From: JAVBWO01 sp036677375
Lineage (GTDB): Bacteria > Bacillota > Dehalobacteriia > UBA4068 > UBA4997
Direction: 5' to 3'
DNA length: 64,000 bases
NCBI GenBank assembly: GCA_036677375.1
Contig: JAVBWO010000005.1
Span: 62,001 to 126,000 of the forward strand
Shown: positions 17,260-24,295 of the stretch, one piece after another
Layout: each line of letters starts with the position of its first letter
Numbering within the stretch: position 1 is the first letter of the stretch
The notes under the pieces: generated by a model
The model's database searches: none
The model's input: only the letters and a program-made list of their open reading frames with translations
Told to the model about the DNA's origin: nothing
Translations under genes and position numbers: made by a program

Positions 17260-17298
17260 AAAAGAAAAGTGTCTTTATTATAAAGATACTTTTCTTTT
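17260..17298 (-). terminator. Terminator-like hairpin before xerD
   Basis: A long A/T-rich stem (AAAAGAAAAGT-GTCTTTA / TAAAGA-TACTTTTCTTTT) ending in TTTTTGTTTT on the minus strand, 30 bases before the xerD start. It would end transcripts coming from the spoIIM unit or the repeat block, so xerD expression may be attenuated here. Confidence 0.65.
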
Positions 17299-17328
17299 CT
17301 ACATGAAAAGGAAGATTCCTTTATTTTA

Positions 17329-17625
17329 ATGTTGGCGCACTCAGGGTGAGCCATCCCTGTTAAGATCCTTGACAACCACGAACAGCCCTCTCACCTCATT
17401 GGTTTTATGTTGGCGCGTTCAGATAGGCAATCCCTCTTAAAAATCTACCGGCAGTCGTGATAGCGGATATGGCTTGTGCAACCTTTCCAATAGGGTTTAT
17501 GTTGGCGCATTAATCAGATTTCTGCTGAAAACCGCCACAGTTACCAATAGCCATACAGCTTTGCCACGGTTTTCATGTTAAGTCCCCCCGTGGGCAGGGT
17601 CCGCCAACTTGCCCGGCATATGATT
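17329..17625. repeat. Imperfect tandem repeats of 78-92 bp, non-coding
   Basis: ATGTTGGCGC occurs at 17329, 17407 and 17499, and a decayed copy (ATGTTAAG) at 17575. Units two and three also align over the ~30 bases next to the motif (on the minus strand GAT-TT-A-AGGGAT-GC...GCGCCAACAT). Each unit can fold: for example GGTGAG...CTCACC in the first and GAAAACCG...CGGTTTTC in the third. No ORF covers them. They fill the 409-bp gap between the spoIIM unit and xerD and precede a terminator-like hairpin, so on the minus strand they could be a structured RNA. The family is not recognised. Confidence 0.6.
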
Positions 17626-17638
17626 TCTATTTGATGTT

Positions 17639-17914
17639 TTACTTCAAATCCACCACCACTTCTCCCCCCAATAGCAGGCGGTTCATTTGATCTAACCAGC
17701 TATCCGCCGGCTGCATCACACGGATGGGTTCTCCCGGCATTCCTTCCTCTTCGGTGGCAGGTTCTTCTGTTACCGCCATATAGGACAAGGCGCCGGCGTT
17801 CGCCAAATAGCCGTAAAAGGCCGGCAACGCTAACCCTACCAGCAATACCAATACCAGGATTTTGGCCAATAAAATCGCTTTTCGTCTCGGCTTCGTTACT
17901 GCAAATAATATCAT
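17639..17914 (-). CDS. Small single-pass membrane protein downstream of spoIIM
   Basis: 91 residues. A basic N-terminus (TKPRRKAILLAK) leads into one hydrophobic helix ILVLVLLVGLALPAFYGYL, followed by an acidic extracytoplasmic tail with EEPATEEEGMPGEP. It starts 15 bp after spoIIM with AAAGGGGGGAAAG as RBS, so it is co-transcribed. In Bacillus the small gene yqzK occupies the equivalent place, but similarity cannot be judged here. Function unknown; a sporulation-linked role is inference from position only. Confidence 0.75.
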   Translation of the reverse strand: MILFAVTKPRRKAILLAKILVLVLLVGLALPAFYGYLANAGALSYMAVTEEPATEEEGMPGEPIRVMQPADSWLDQMNRLLLGGEVVVDLK

Positions 17915-17929
17915 AGCTTTCCCCCCTTT

Positions 17930-18556
17930 TCAGATCAGACTTAAAACACCTTTTAAAAGAACCGGCGACACATAACCCTGAAGCCAGGCAGCTACCGCCG
18001 TCACCAGGAAGATCAAAATAAAACATCCGCTATACACACCAATACTACGCCATAGAACCTTGCCATGCCAAAGTTTTTGGGCAAAGACAGCCGCCAAAGT
18101 TCCCGCAATAATCATAGCGGGAACCAGCAGCAGATTTTGGGGAAGCACCCCCAGAATCGCTACCAGCAAGCCGGCGGAAAGCTGTCTTCCCACCAAAAAA
18201 CTCACGGAAAACCCCAAGGCAAAACCCCGCAAAAACAATAAAAGCCCTACCAGAGGAATCCCGAAGACCGAGAGTCCCAAAAACCATATGACGGCAAAGA
18301 AGCGCCAGTTCCCAGCCAAAGCCGTTCCCGTTTCTAAAGAGGAATCCATGGCAAGCTCCGGCAACGCCTTCAAAAATGTATCGGCAAAAGTACCCAGCTC
18401 ACTGTTCTGCTCCGCGATATCAGCCGCCGTGATAATTCCTGCCACCAAGCCGATCAAAAGGCACAGTGCCGCTGCTAAAAGCCATAGTCCATACCGCTGC
18501 CAGACGCCTTCTCCTTTAATGCCCCGGTATGCTCCTAAGCCGGACACCGTCACCAC
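17930..18556 (-). CDS. spoIIM: Stage II sporulation protein M
   Basis: 208 residues with about five hydrophobic helices. GIPLVGLLLFLRGFALGFSVSFL and LGVLPQNLLLVPAMIIAG are typical of SpoIIM/DUF95-fold proteins. SpoIIM works with SpoIID and SpoIIP in the engulfment complex in the septal/engulfing membrane. The start is GTG at 18556 with AGGAAGG upstream. Location upstream of xerD-deoB-pnp matches Bacillus and supports the call. Confidence 0.9.
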   Translation of the reverse strand: MVTVSGLGAYRGIKGEGVWQRYGLWLLAAALCLLIGLVAGIITAADIAEQNSELGTFADTFLKALPELAMDSSLETGTALAGNWRFFAVIWFLGLSVFGIPLVGLLLFLRGFALGFSVSFLVGRQLSAGLLVAILGVLPQNLLLVPAMIIAGTLAAVFAQKLWHGKVLWRSIGVYSGCFILIFLVTAVAAWLQGYVSPVLLKGVLSLI

Positions 18557-18660
18557 CTGCCTTCCTGAAAGAAATTTATGCCGGGTTGCCCACTTTTATA
18601 ACTGCCGAATATTTAATCAAGTCCCAACATACATTATTAACCCAGCCTAAAATGATAAAA

Positions 18661-18678
18661 CCTGCCTTAACAGGCAGG
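18661..18678 (-). terminator. Hairpin between spoIIM and the small plus-strand ORF
   Basis: CCTGCCT-TAAC-AGGCAGG. On the minus strand it is followed by TTTTATCATTTT, as in a weak terminator; it lies 100 bp upstream of spoIIM and 38 bp upstream of the ORF at 18716. Confidence 0.45.
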
Positions 18679-18715
18679 CTCCTCTTTAAAAATTCATCTG
18701 AAAGGACGGTGTAAA

Positions 18716-18892
18716 ATGAAAGAAAGCCATCTTTATCTTCATCCCCAAGGCTTTACCTGCTATGGCAGCTGGCAGCAGGTGGCCTCTTGGCTGGCATTGT
18801 TATGCCGGAAATATGAAACGATAGGTGCTTTACGTGCCAGCCTGCAAAAAGATCCTCCGTCGAAGCTTTCTTTGCCGCCCTTTTTCCAGTAG
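18716..18892 (+). CDS. Small hypothetical protein (58 residues)
   Basis: Begins MKESHLYLHPQGFTCYGSWQ and contains a Trp/Leu-rich middle (VASWLALLCRKYETIGALRA). The ATG is preceded by AAAGGACGGTGTAAA. A GC-rich hairpin with a T5 run follows 49 bases after the stop. An RBS plus a dedicated terminator on an otherwise minus-strand block argues for a real transcript. The sequence matches no family I know; it has one weak amphipathic segment and two Cys. Function unknown. Confidence 0.5.
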   Translation: MKESHLYLHPQGFTCYGSWQQVASWLALLCRKYETIGALRASLQKDPPSKLSLPPFFQ

Positions 18893-18907
18893 TTTTCTAT
18901 AAAAAAA

Positions 18908-18928
18908 GCAGGACGCTTTTGCTCCTGC
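18908..18928 (-). terminator. Terminator of the ECF sigma/anti-sigma operon
   Basis: GCAGGA-N9-TCCTGC followed on the minus strand by T7 (18901-18907), 75 bp after the anti-sigma stop. Confidence 0.75.
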
Positions 18929-18940
18929 CGATCAAATATT

Positions 18941-18977
18941 CCGGGGAAGCGGCTTTTATGGCGCTTCCCCGGTTTTT
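18941..18977 (+). terminator. Plus-strand terminator after the 58-residue ORF
   Basis: CCGGGGAAGCG-N10-CGCTTCCCCGG followed by TTTTT. It is oriented to end the transcript of the small plus-strand ORF. Confidence 0.75.
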
Positions 18978-19002
18978 ATGGGTATTTCTGAAAGGAAACC
19001 AA

Positions 19003-19614
19003 TTATTGGGTCAATTGGCCGTTGACAAAAACCACATCTTTATCCTTGAACCGGATAATATCTCTTTGCATATGATTGCTGTTTTGATCTGTCGATAAAT
19101 CAAAAGAAGTGCCTAAACTGAAGGTGGTTCCTATATCGTCAAAGGGATTATGGAATACCCAGCGGGGCTTTGTAACATGTTCAAAACCAATACAAACGTC
19201 ATTTTCGTCATAGATAAAATCAGCCTCACTCCACATGATCAAATCGTGTCCGTTGACAAGGCTGAACTCAATATCCATATTGCCGTTGACATAGGTGTGT
19301 ATCATTGTCATTTCATCCGAATTGACCGCAAAACCCAGTACAAACAATTTGATCAGAACAAGGCAAACCGTTATGGCGATTGCAGCGCACAATAAAACCG
19401 TTTTGAGGTTTTTTCTCCTGATTTTTTTGAGGAAATCGATTTCTTTATCCATTACGGACGGAACCGCGTCTTCGATCTCACGCTGCATATTTTCGTAATA
19501 GGCGCTGCAATCCGCGCAGCCGGCCAAATGGTTTTTGATTTCCACATTGCTTGCTTCGCTGGTCAAGCCGTCGATATAGACAGGCAATAAATCCTTGATG
19601 ATATCGCAATTCAT
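19003..19614 (-). CDS. Anti-sigma factor with zinc-finger (zf-HC2) domain
   Basis: 203 residues. The N-terminus MNCDIIKDLLPVYIDGLTSE and NHLAGCADCSAYY hold the HxxxCxxC zinc-binding motif of anti-sigma factors. One membrane helix (TVLLCAAIAITVCLVLIKLF) is followed by a ~120-residue extracytoplasmic domain that is not recognised. The ATG at 19614 has AGGAAAGGAAG upstream; the upstream in-frame ATG at 19635 overlaps the sigma stop and would place that RBS inside the gene. It should sequester the ECF sigma encoded immediately upstream until an envelope signal acts on its outer domain. Confidence 0.88.
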   Translation of the reverse strand: MNCDIIKDLLPVYIDGLTSEASNVEIKNHLAGCADCSAYYENMQREIEDAVPSVMDKEIDFLKKIRRKNLKTVLLCAAIAITVCLVLIKLFVLGFAVNSDEMTMIHTYVNGNMDIEFSLVNGHDLIMWSEADFIYDENDVCIGFEHVTKPRWVFHNPFDDIGTTFSLGTSFDLSTDQNSNHMQRDIIRFKDKDVVFVNGQLTQ

Positions 19615-19631
19615 TGGGATCTTCCTTTCCT

Positions 19632-20168
19632 TCATTTCTGTCGTTCTCGTTTCTGCAATTCCGGTTCTTGCAGTTTTTCTTCTTGCAGTTTCTGTTCGTG
19701 CAGCTTCTGCTTACCGCGGTAAAAGTTTACTCTGGCCCAGGTTTCATCTCTGCCGAGGATCTCACCGATTTCCTTGAAGCTGAACTCTCCCGTCAAGCGC
19801 AGATACATGATCTCCCGCATCGGCTCATTCAATAAATGCAGCAATCTGAACAGCTGGAATTTTTCTTCAGAAAGTATCGTTTTCTCTTCCACGGCCAGCT
19901 CCGAAGCGGGTATCTGATCGCTAAATTCTGCGCTTTTCGTTTTGTTTCTCTTCTCAAGCTCCTGATACCAAAGGTGTTTGGCAATCTGGCAAAGCCACAC
20001 ATATATTTTGCAGCTTCCGTTATATCGGTCAACAGAACCAATGGCGCGGCAGAAGGTTTCCTGAGTCAGGTCTTCCGCGGTATCCGCATCATGGCATAAA
20101 CTATATAGGTACTTATAGACCTGCCTGGCATATTCTTGATAAAGAGACGCCATATCCTGCTCCCGCAT
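19632..20168 (-). CDS. ECF-type RNA polymerase sigma factor
   Basis: 178 residues. Region 2 is YLYSLCHDADTAEDLTQETFCRAI; region 4 is MREIMYLRLTGEFSFKEIGEILGRDETWARVNFYRGKQKL. The C-terminus after region 4 is a tandem five-residue repeat (QKLQE-EKLQE-PELQK) coded by repeated TTCTTGCAG-type DNA, unusual for this family and likely variable in length. RBS AGGAGGTGG. It forms an overlapping two-gene operon with the anti-sigma gene. TGTAACG-type sequence about 50 bases upstream could be an autoregulated -35, but this is weak. Confidence 0.9.
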   Translation of the reverse strand: MREQDMASLYQEYARQVYKYLYSLCHDADTAEDLTQETFCRAIGSVDRYNGSCKIYVWLCQIAKHLWYQELEKRNKTKSAEFSDQIPASELAVEEKTILSEEKFQLFRLLHLLNEPMREIMYLRLTGEFSFKEIGEILGRDETWARVNFYRGKQKLHEQKLQEEKLQEPELQKRERQK

Positions 20169-20475
20169 TTTTCCACCTCCTGAAACATATATCCCGAAAA
20201 AGTTAAATTCGTTACAGCTTCATCAAAAAATAGCACCGTCTATTATTTCCCATGCTCTTTTATGGGTTTTCCAATGAAGCGCCGACAATTTTTCATTGCC
20301 CGCAAGGGAACCCATCCAAAACCTATTCTGACCCATGTTTTGCCGAGCTGCACAAGAGACGCAGCAAAACAGATCTTGGGGGATTATCCCGGCTGTTTCT
20401 CTTTCATCTTTCCAATCTCTCCAATCTCTTCCATCTATTCCAGATATTTCATCTCTTTCCATGGGTAAAAAAAGA
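20169..20475. other. Gap upstream of the ECF operon, no gene supported
   Basis: About 300 bp with a C/T-rich low-complexity patch (repeats of CCAATCTCT/TTCCATCT near 20411-20460). ORFs crossing it on both strands lack RBS and family-like content. Confidence 0.55.
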
Positions 20476-20499
20476 CACAGGATAGCGGAATATCCTGTG
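20476..20499 (-). terminator. Terminator of the Hpt gene
   Basis: CACAGGATA-N6-TATCCTGTG, followed on the minus strand by CTTTTTTTACC, about 50 bp after the Hpt stop. Confidence 0.8.
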
Positions 20500-20546
20500 C
20501 CCCCAATCTCAAACATTTTTACATTATCATTTTTTATTTAAAAAAA

Positions 20547-20885
20547 TCATAACGCCTTAATGACGGCGGCGATCTTTTTATATACAACGGAAAATTGGGC
20601 AAAAGTCGCCTCTACTTCATGGATAGATCCGCTTTTGGCTTCCTTTTCTATGTCACTGGCCAATTGTTGCAATTCGTTAATAGCAAGATTGGCGCATACA
20701 CCCTTTACTGAATGCGCAGCCGCTGCAATTCTTTCCATACACGCGATATCGATTGCATTCTCCAAAGACTGGTACAACGTACCATGAACAAAACTTTTTA
20801 AAAGCTTAAGATACAGATATTCTTTGTTACCGACCCGCTTCAAACCCATTTCCGTATCGATACCGACCTTGCGCAAACACTCCAT
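20547..20885 (-). CDS. Histidine phosphotransfer (Hpt) domain protein
   Basis: 112 residues consisting of one four-helix Hpt domain. The phospho-acceptor is in AAAAHSVKGVCANLAINEL (about residues 56-74). Hpt proteins shuttle phosphate between receiver domains. It is monocistronic, with an RBS AAAGGAGG and own terminator, and no histidine kinase is adjacent. Spo0A (a receiver protein) lies 0.7 kb upstream on the same strand, but a link to the sporulation phosphorelay is only a suggestion. Confidence 0.9.
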   Translation of the reverse strand: MECLRKVGIDTEMGLKRVGNKEYLYLKLLKSFVHGTLYQSLENAIDIACMERIAAAAHSVKGVCANLAINELQQLASDIEKEAKSGSIHEVEATFAQFSVVYKKIAAVIKAL

Positions 20886-21055
20886 ATCACTAGCAATCCT
20901 CCTTTCAATCCTCTTGGGAATCCTGCTGAAACAATGCCCCGGCTGTTACCGCAATGAAAAAATGAAAAGAAGAATATTTTATTATAATTATCCTGCTTGA
21001 TTATAGCACTTTTGTAACTTTTCGGCAAATAATTTATCATTATACTAAATTAAAA

Positions 21056-21085
21056 AGCAAAAGCATCTTTTAGGATGCTTTTGCT
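21056..21085 (-). terminator. Terminator of the SLOG-family gene
   Basis: A 12-bp perfect stem AGCAAAAGCATC / GATGCTTTTGCT followed on the minus strand by TTTTTAATTT. Confidence 0.85.
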
Positions 21086-21108
21086 AAAATATGCTATTTC
21101 AGAAAGGG

Positions 21109-21567
21109 TCAGGCCAGATTCAAAATCTCCAACCCTTGATCTTTTGCGTAGTTGACTGTATAGGCGGTGCCGCCACGGGCTTGGTTTAAATAACAAATAC
21201 AATAGGCGCTGCGTTCAATCAAAGCACGGTTCCTTTTTTGCATGCAGCCGGTATAATAGTCTTTGGAGATCCAAACCACTTCATCCGCTTTGGCAAGGAC
21301 TTCTTCATACAAACGCTTGTCCTGCGCCCGCCACCCTTGGGTCTGATTTTCACAAGGCAGAAGCATAATAAGGTGCAAAGCAGGATATGCCGTTTTTAAA
21401 GATAAGACCACAGAAGCCGCCAATAAATCAAAACCCAGGGCGCCGCCGCTGCAAAAATGCGTTACACCTTTGGCAACATGTGATAAAACCGCATTTTTCA
21501 ACTTATTCTCCAAGCCGGATCGGGATAATATCCGATGACCGGTAAAACAGCATGTATTTTCCCGCAA
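21109..21567 (-). CDS. SLOG-family protein (DUF1273/YpsA-like)
   Basis: 152 residues from a TTG at 21567 with GAAGGTGCTGGG upstream; the frame is open 7 codons further to a TTG without RBS. The peptide begins MRENTCCFTGHRILSR, the FTGHR signature of this Rossmann-like fold. A glycine-rich GGALGFDLLAA and CENQTQGW follow, then RGGTAYTVNYAKDQG at the C-terminus. SLOG domains bind nucleotides or nucleotide-derived ligands. The role of this small stand-alone group is unknown. It is transcribed alone between spo0A and the Hpt gene. Confidence 0.85.
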   Translation of the reverse strand: MRENTCCFTGHRILSRSGLENKLKNAVLSHVAKGVTHFCSGGALGFDLLAASVVLSLKTAYPALHLIMLLPCENQTQGWRAQDKRLYEEVLAKADEVVWISKDYYTGCMQKRNRALIERSAYCICYLNQARGGTAYTVNYAKDQGLEILNLA

Positions 21568-21626
21568 CCCAGCACCTTCTCTATTCAAACTTTGTTATTC
21601 AATTATCGTCTGGCAGGGATGAAACA

Positions 21627-22433
21627 TTAAGCTAATTTTTCACCAATACGCAATTTATCCGCGATCATAGCGATAAATTCCGAATTGGTGGGTTTGCCTC
21701 TTTCCACATTAATGGTATAACCGAAATAGTGATTCATCAACTCTACATTGCCCCGATCCCAAGCCAGTTCTATGGCGTGACGAATGGCTCTTTCCACCCG
21801 GCTGGCTGTGGTATCGTATTTACCGGCAATCATAGGATATAATTCTTTTGTAACCGCTCCCATTAAGTTGGCTTCGCCCACCACCATAATGATAGCATCC
21901 CGCAAATATTGATAGCCTTTGACATGAGCCGGCACACCCATTTGATGGATAATTTTTGTCACATCCACATCAATGCTGCGCACTGCAGGCACATTAGCCA
22001 TCATCTGTCCGGTAGAGGCCGTTGGCATATTTTTAGTCAACTGTCGGATCCTGGCCAATAACATGGTCATATCGAAAGGCTTTACAATATAATAAGTCGC
22101 GCCTTTTTCCATTGCCTGGCGGGTAGTATCTTCCTGCCCTACCGCCGATAAAATAATAACATGCGGCCGCTTGCCCAGATTCAAACCGGGCAAGCTGTCC
22201 AGCACGCCGAAGCCGTCCACATAAGGCATAGCCATATCCAGCACCACGACATCAGGTTCCCTTTCTTTTATAAGATCTAAGGCCTCGCTGCCATTGGCGG
22301 CAATACCACAAACGTTAAAATCCGGCTGGGCGGAAAAAAATTCTTCCAGCGCCCGGCAAAAAACACGGTTATCATCGGCAAATAAAATTTTACTTTTTTT
22401 GTCCTCCGTTTTAATGTCATTTTTTAACTCCAT
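21627..22433 (-). CDS. spo0A: Sporulation master regulator Spo0A
   Basis: 268 residues from the ATG at 22433 (RBS AAAGGGGC); the open frame above it is the leader. The receiver domain shows KILFADDNRVFCRALEEFF, DVVVLDMAMPYVDGFG with the phospho-Asp, and ILSAVGQED. The DNA-binding domain contains IIHQMGVPAHVKGYQYLRDA and VERAIRHAIELAWDRG, nearly invariant in Spo0A. It switches on sporulation when phosphorylated. It follows spoIVB, as in Bacillus and Clostridium. A perfect Spo0A box lies in its upstream region. Confidence 0.98.
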   Translation of the reverse strand: MELKNDIKTEDKKSKILFADDNRVFCRALEEFFSAQPDFNVCGIAANGSEALDLIKEREPDVVVLDMAMPYVDGFGVLDSLPGLNLGKRPHVIILSAVGQEDTTRQAMEKGATYYIVKPFDMTMLLARIRQLTKNMPTASTGQMMANVPAVRSIDVDVTKIIHQMGVPAHVKGYQYLRDAIIMVVGEANLMGAVTKELYPMIAGKYDTTASRVERAIRHAIELAWDRGNVELMNHYFGYTINVERGKPTNSEFIAMIADKLRIGEKLA

Positions 22434-22492
22434 GTCGATTGCCCCTTTCCTTTTTTTGCAAGATTTTACCAAATAAATTTGATATTTGTTCA

Positions 22493-22499
22493 TTCGACA
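22493..22499 (-). promoter_or_regulatory. Spo0A box upstream of spo0A
   Basis: The minus strand reads TGTCGAA, the exact Spo0A-box consensus, 60 bases before the spo0A ATG. It suggests autoregulation, as known in Bacillus. Confidence 0.6.
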
Positions 22500-22558
22500 T
22501 GGCAAAACTTATTCCCTTCCCAAAATATTAGAGAAATACAGCTTTAATGCACTTATTT

Positions 22559-23812
22559 CTATTTATTTTCGTCAAAAATCGACACCATATCCTCTAAAAC
22601 CATCCATTCTGCTAGACATCCGTAACCTTTTGTCGGGTCATTAATAAAAACATGAGTTACCGCGCCCACCAGTCTACCGTTTTGAATAATAGGGCTGCCG
22701 CTCATACCTTGAATGATACCGCCGGTGCGTTCCAGCAGTTTGGGATCGGTAACGCGGATAATAAGTCCTTTCCCTGTAGGCTGTTGCTGCGGCAATACTC
22801 TCATAATCTCAATATCAAAGGTTTCCAATTGATCTCCGGAAAGCACGGTTATAATCTGAGCAGAGCCTTCCTGAATCTGCGCGGCGGTAGCCACCGGTAT
22901 CGCATCCGGATAACAAGTGTTCTTAACATTGCCGGACAGATGCCCAAAAATACCGAAGACACAGTTTTTTTCTATGGTGCCGTTTAAGCCTCCTTTGACA
23001 AAGACGCCTACTTTCTCCCCGGGTTCGCCTTGTGTTCCGGCTTTGATGCTTTGGATCTTGGCGGCCAGAATACTGCCGGAATCCGGCGCATCGTCATTAA
23101 TACTGCTGTCGCCTACAATGTGTCCCAAAGCGCCATAGGCGCCGCTTTCCGGATGATAATAAGTCAAAGTTCCGACGCCTGCCGTATTGTCCCGGATATA
23201 AAGACCGATACGATAGCTTCCGGTATCGGTACAATAAGACGGTTTCAGCTCCAAATGATAAACCGCCCCTTTCCGCAATAACGTTAAGCTTAAGCTGCGA
23301 CCTTCTTCCCCTGCCAGGTTCGCCGCTTTTCCTACTTGATCGTCGCTTAGAACATCCTCGCCGTCAATCTGCGTGATAAAATCTCCTACTTCAATTCCCG
23401 CTTTTTTTGCAGGAGAACTGGCAGAACCGTCTGTTGCCAAAAGGGGCGCATATCCTACCACCAAAGCGCCGTCCGTTTGCAATAAAATACCCACCGCATG
23501 ACCGCCCGCCATAACTTTAATATTGGGAATGACCTGATACTGTTGGGTCTTTAAAGGCAAAACACCCATAAAAGAATATTCTACATTATAATTGCCTGTT
23601 TCCGCAAAAGCGCCTTCCGCCGTCAAGACCGCCGGATCTTCACTGACGACGGCTTGCACCAAAGGATTTTCGGAAGCCAGAACTACTTTTTCGCCGCATA
23701 AAGCCAGCTGTTGTCCCGGTAAATTCAAATAATCATAAAATGAAATTTGAAAAAGACCAGTTAACAAACTAAAAATTAATAAAAACTGCGTTAAATACCG
23801 CCTTTTCCGCAA
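22559..23812 (-). CDS. spoIVB: SpoIVB serine peptidase (S55)
   Basis: 417 residues with an N-terminal membrane anchor (FLLIFSLLTGLFQISFY), a PDZ domain (YAPLLATDGSASSPAKKAGIEVGDFITQIDGEDV) and the S55 peptidase domain. That domain has HIVGDSSIND near residue 232 and the catalytic GMSGSPIIQNGRLVGAVTHVF near the C-terminus. In the family it is secreted from the forespore and triggers pro-SigK processing. Gene order recN-spoIVB-spo0A is conserved. The start is TTG at 23812 with GGGAGGTG upstream. Confidence 0.96.
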   Translation of the reverse strand: MRKRRYLTQFLLIFSLLTGLFQISFYDYLNLPGQQLALCGEKVVLASENPLVQAVVSEDPAVLTAEGAFAETGNYNVEYSFMGVLPLKTQQYQVIPNIKVMAGGHAVGILLQTDGALVVGYAPLLATDGSASSPAKKAGIEVGDFITQIDGEDVLSDDQVGKAANLAGEEGRSLSLTLLRKGAVYHLELKPSYCTDTGSYRIGLYIRDNTAGVGTLTYYHPESGAYGALGHIVGDSSINDDAPDSGSILAAKIQSIKAGTQGEPGEKVGVFVKGGLNGTIEKNCVFGIFGHLSGNVKNTCYPDAIPVATAAQIQEGSAQIITVLSGDQLETFDIEIMRVLPQQQPTGKGLIIRVTDPKLLERTGGIIQGMSGSPIIQNGRLVGAVTHVFINDPTKGYGCLAEWMVLEDMVSIFDENK

Positions 23813-24109
23813 CTTGCATCACCTCCCTTTTCTCTTTTTAAAGTCGGCGGAAGGGCGGCAATTCATACTGTCAAATAACACCGTATACCCTTCTTATTGG
23901 CAAAGAACACAGCTCGGCTGGTCTGATGAAATATGGCAAATATTAATGATTTTAAATTCAAATTTTGCAAAAAATTTAGGGTACGCTATCCTTAAATTTA
24001 AATCTAAAATGAATTGAAACAAATATAAAAGCGCAATTATTTTTTATGATAACAACCGCGTTTATCTTAATATCAAGGATGGCGGCACCGGCCGTTAAGC
24101 AAAATAAAA
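23813..24109. other. Intergenic region upstream of spoIVB
   Basis: About 300 bp of AT-rich sequence between the recN terminator and spoIVB. It must contain the spoIVB promoter; no element matched well enough to call. No gene is seen. Confidence 0.5.
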
Positions 24110-24132
24110 ACATCACTTGTAAAAAGTGATGT
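24110..24132 (-). terminator. Terminator of the dxs-recN operon
   Basis: ACATCACTT-N5-AAGTGATGT followed on the minus strand by TTTTTATTTT, about 165 bp after the recN stop. Confidence 0.8.
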
Positions 24133-24295
24133 CCTTATTTTTCTCTGATGCTCTTTATTTCATACTCTTTCGCTTTTTTATCTTTTTTGATTTTTTGCAT
24201 TTGATCGCTTTTAGAAAATGATATCCATTGACCGAAGAACCTAGGCGTCTGCCTTATGCATTACCATCCCAGATTTTAAAAAGGCCGTAAGGCCG

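Noticed and set aside
17329..17625. CRISPR array
   Set aside because: The shared core is only about 10 bp, the spacing is irregular (76-92 bp) and units resemble each other beyond the core. No cas genes.
20223..20516. 97-codon minus-strand ORF and 60-77-codon plus-strand ORFs upstream of the ECF gene
   Set aside because: Low-complexity C/T-rich DNA generates the frames. No RBS or family resemblance; one also runs through the Hpt terminator.
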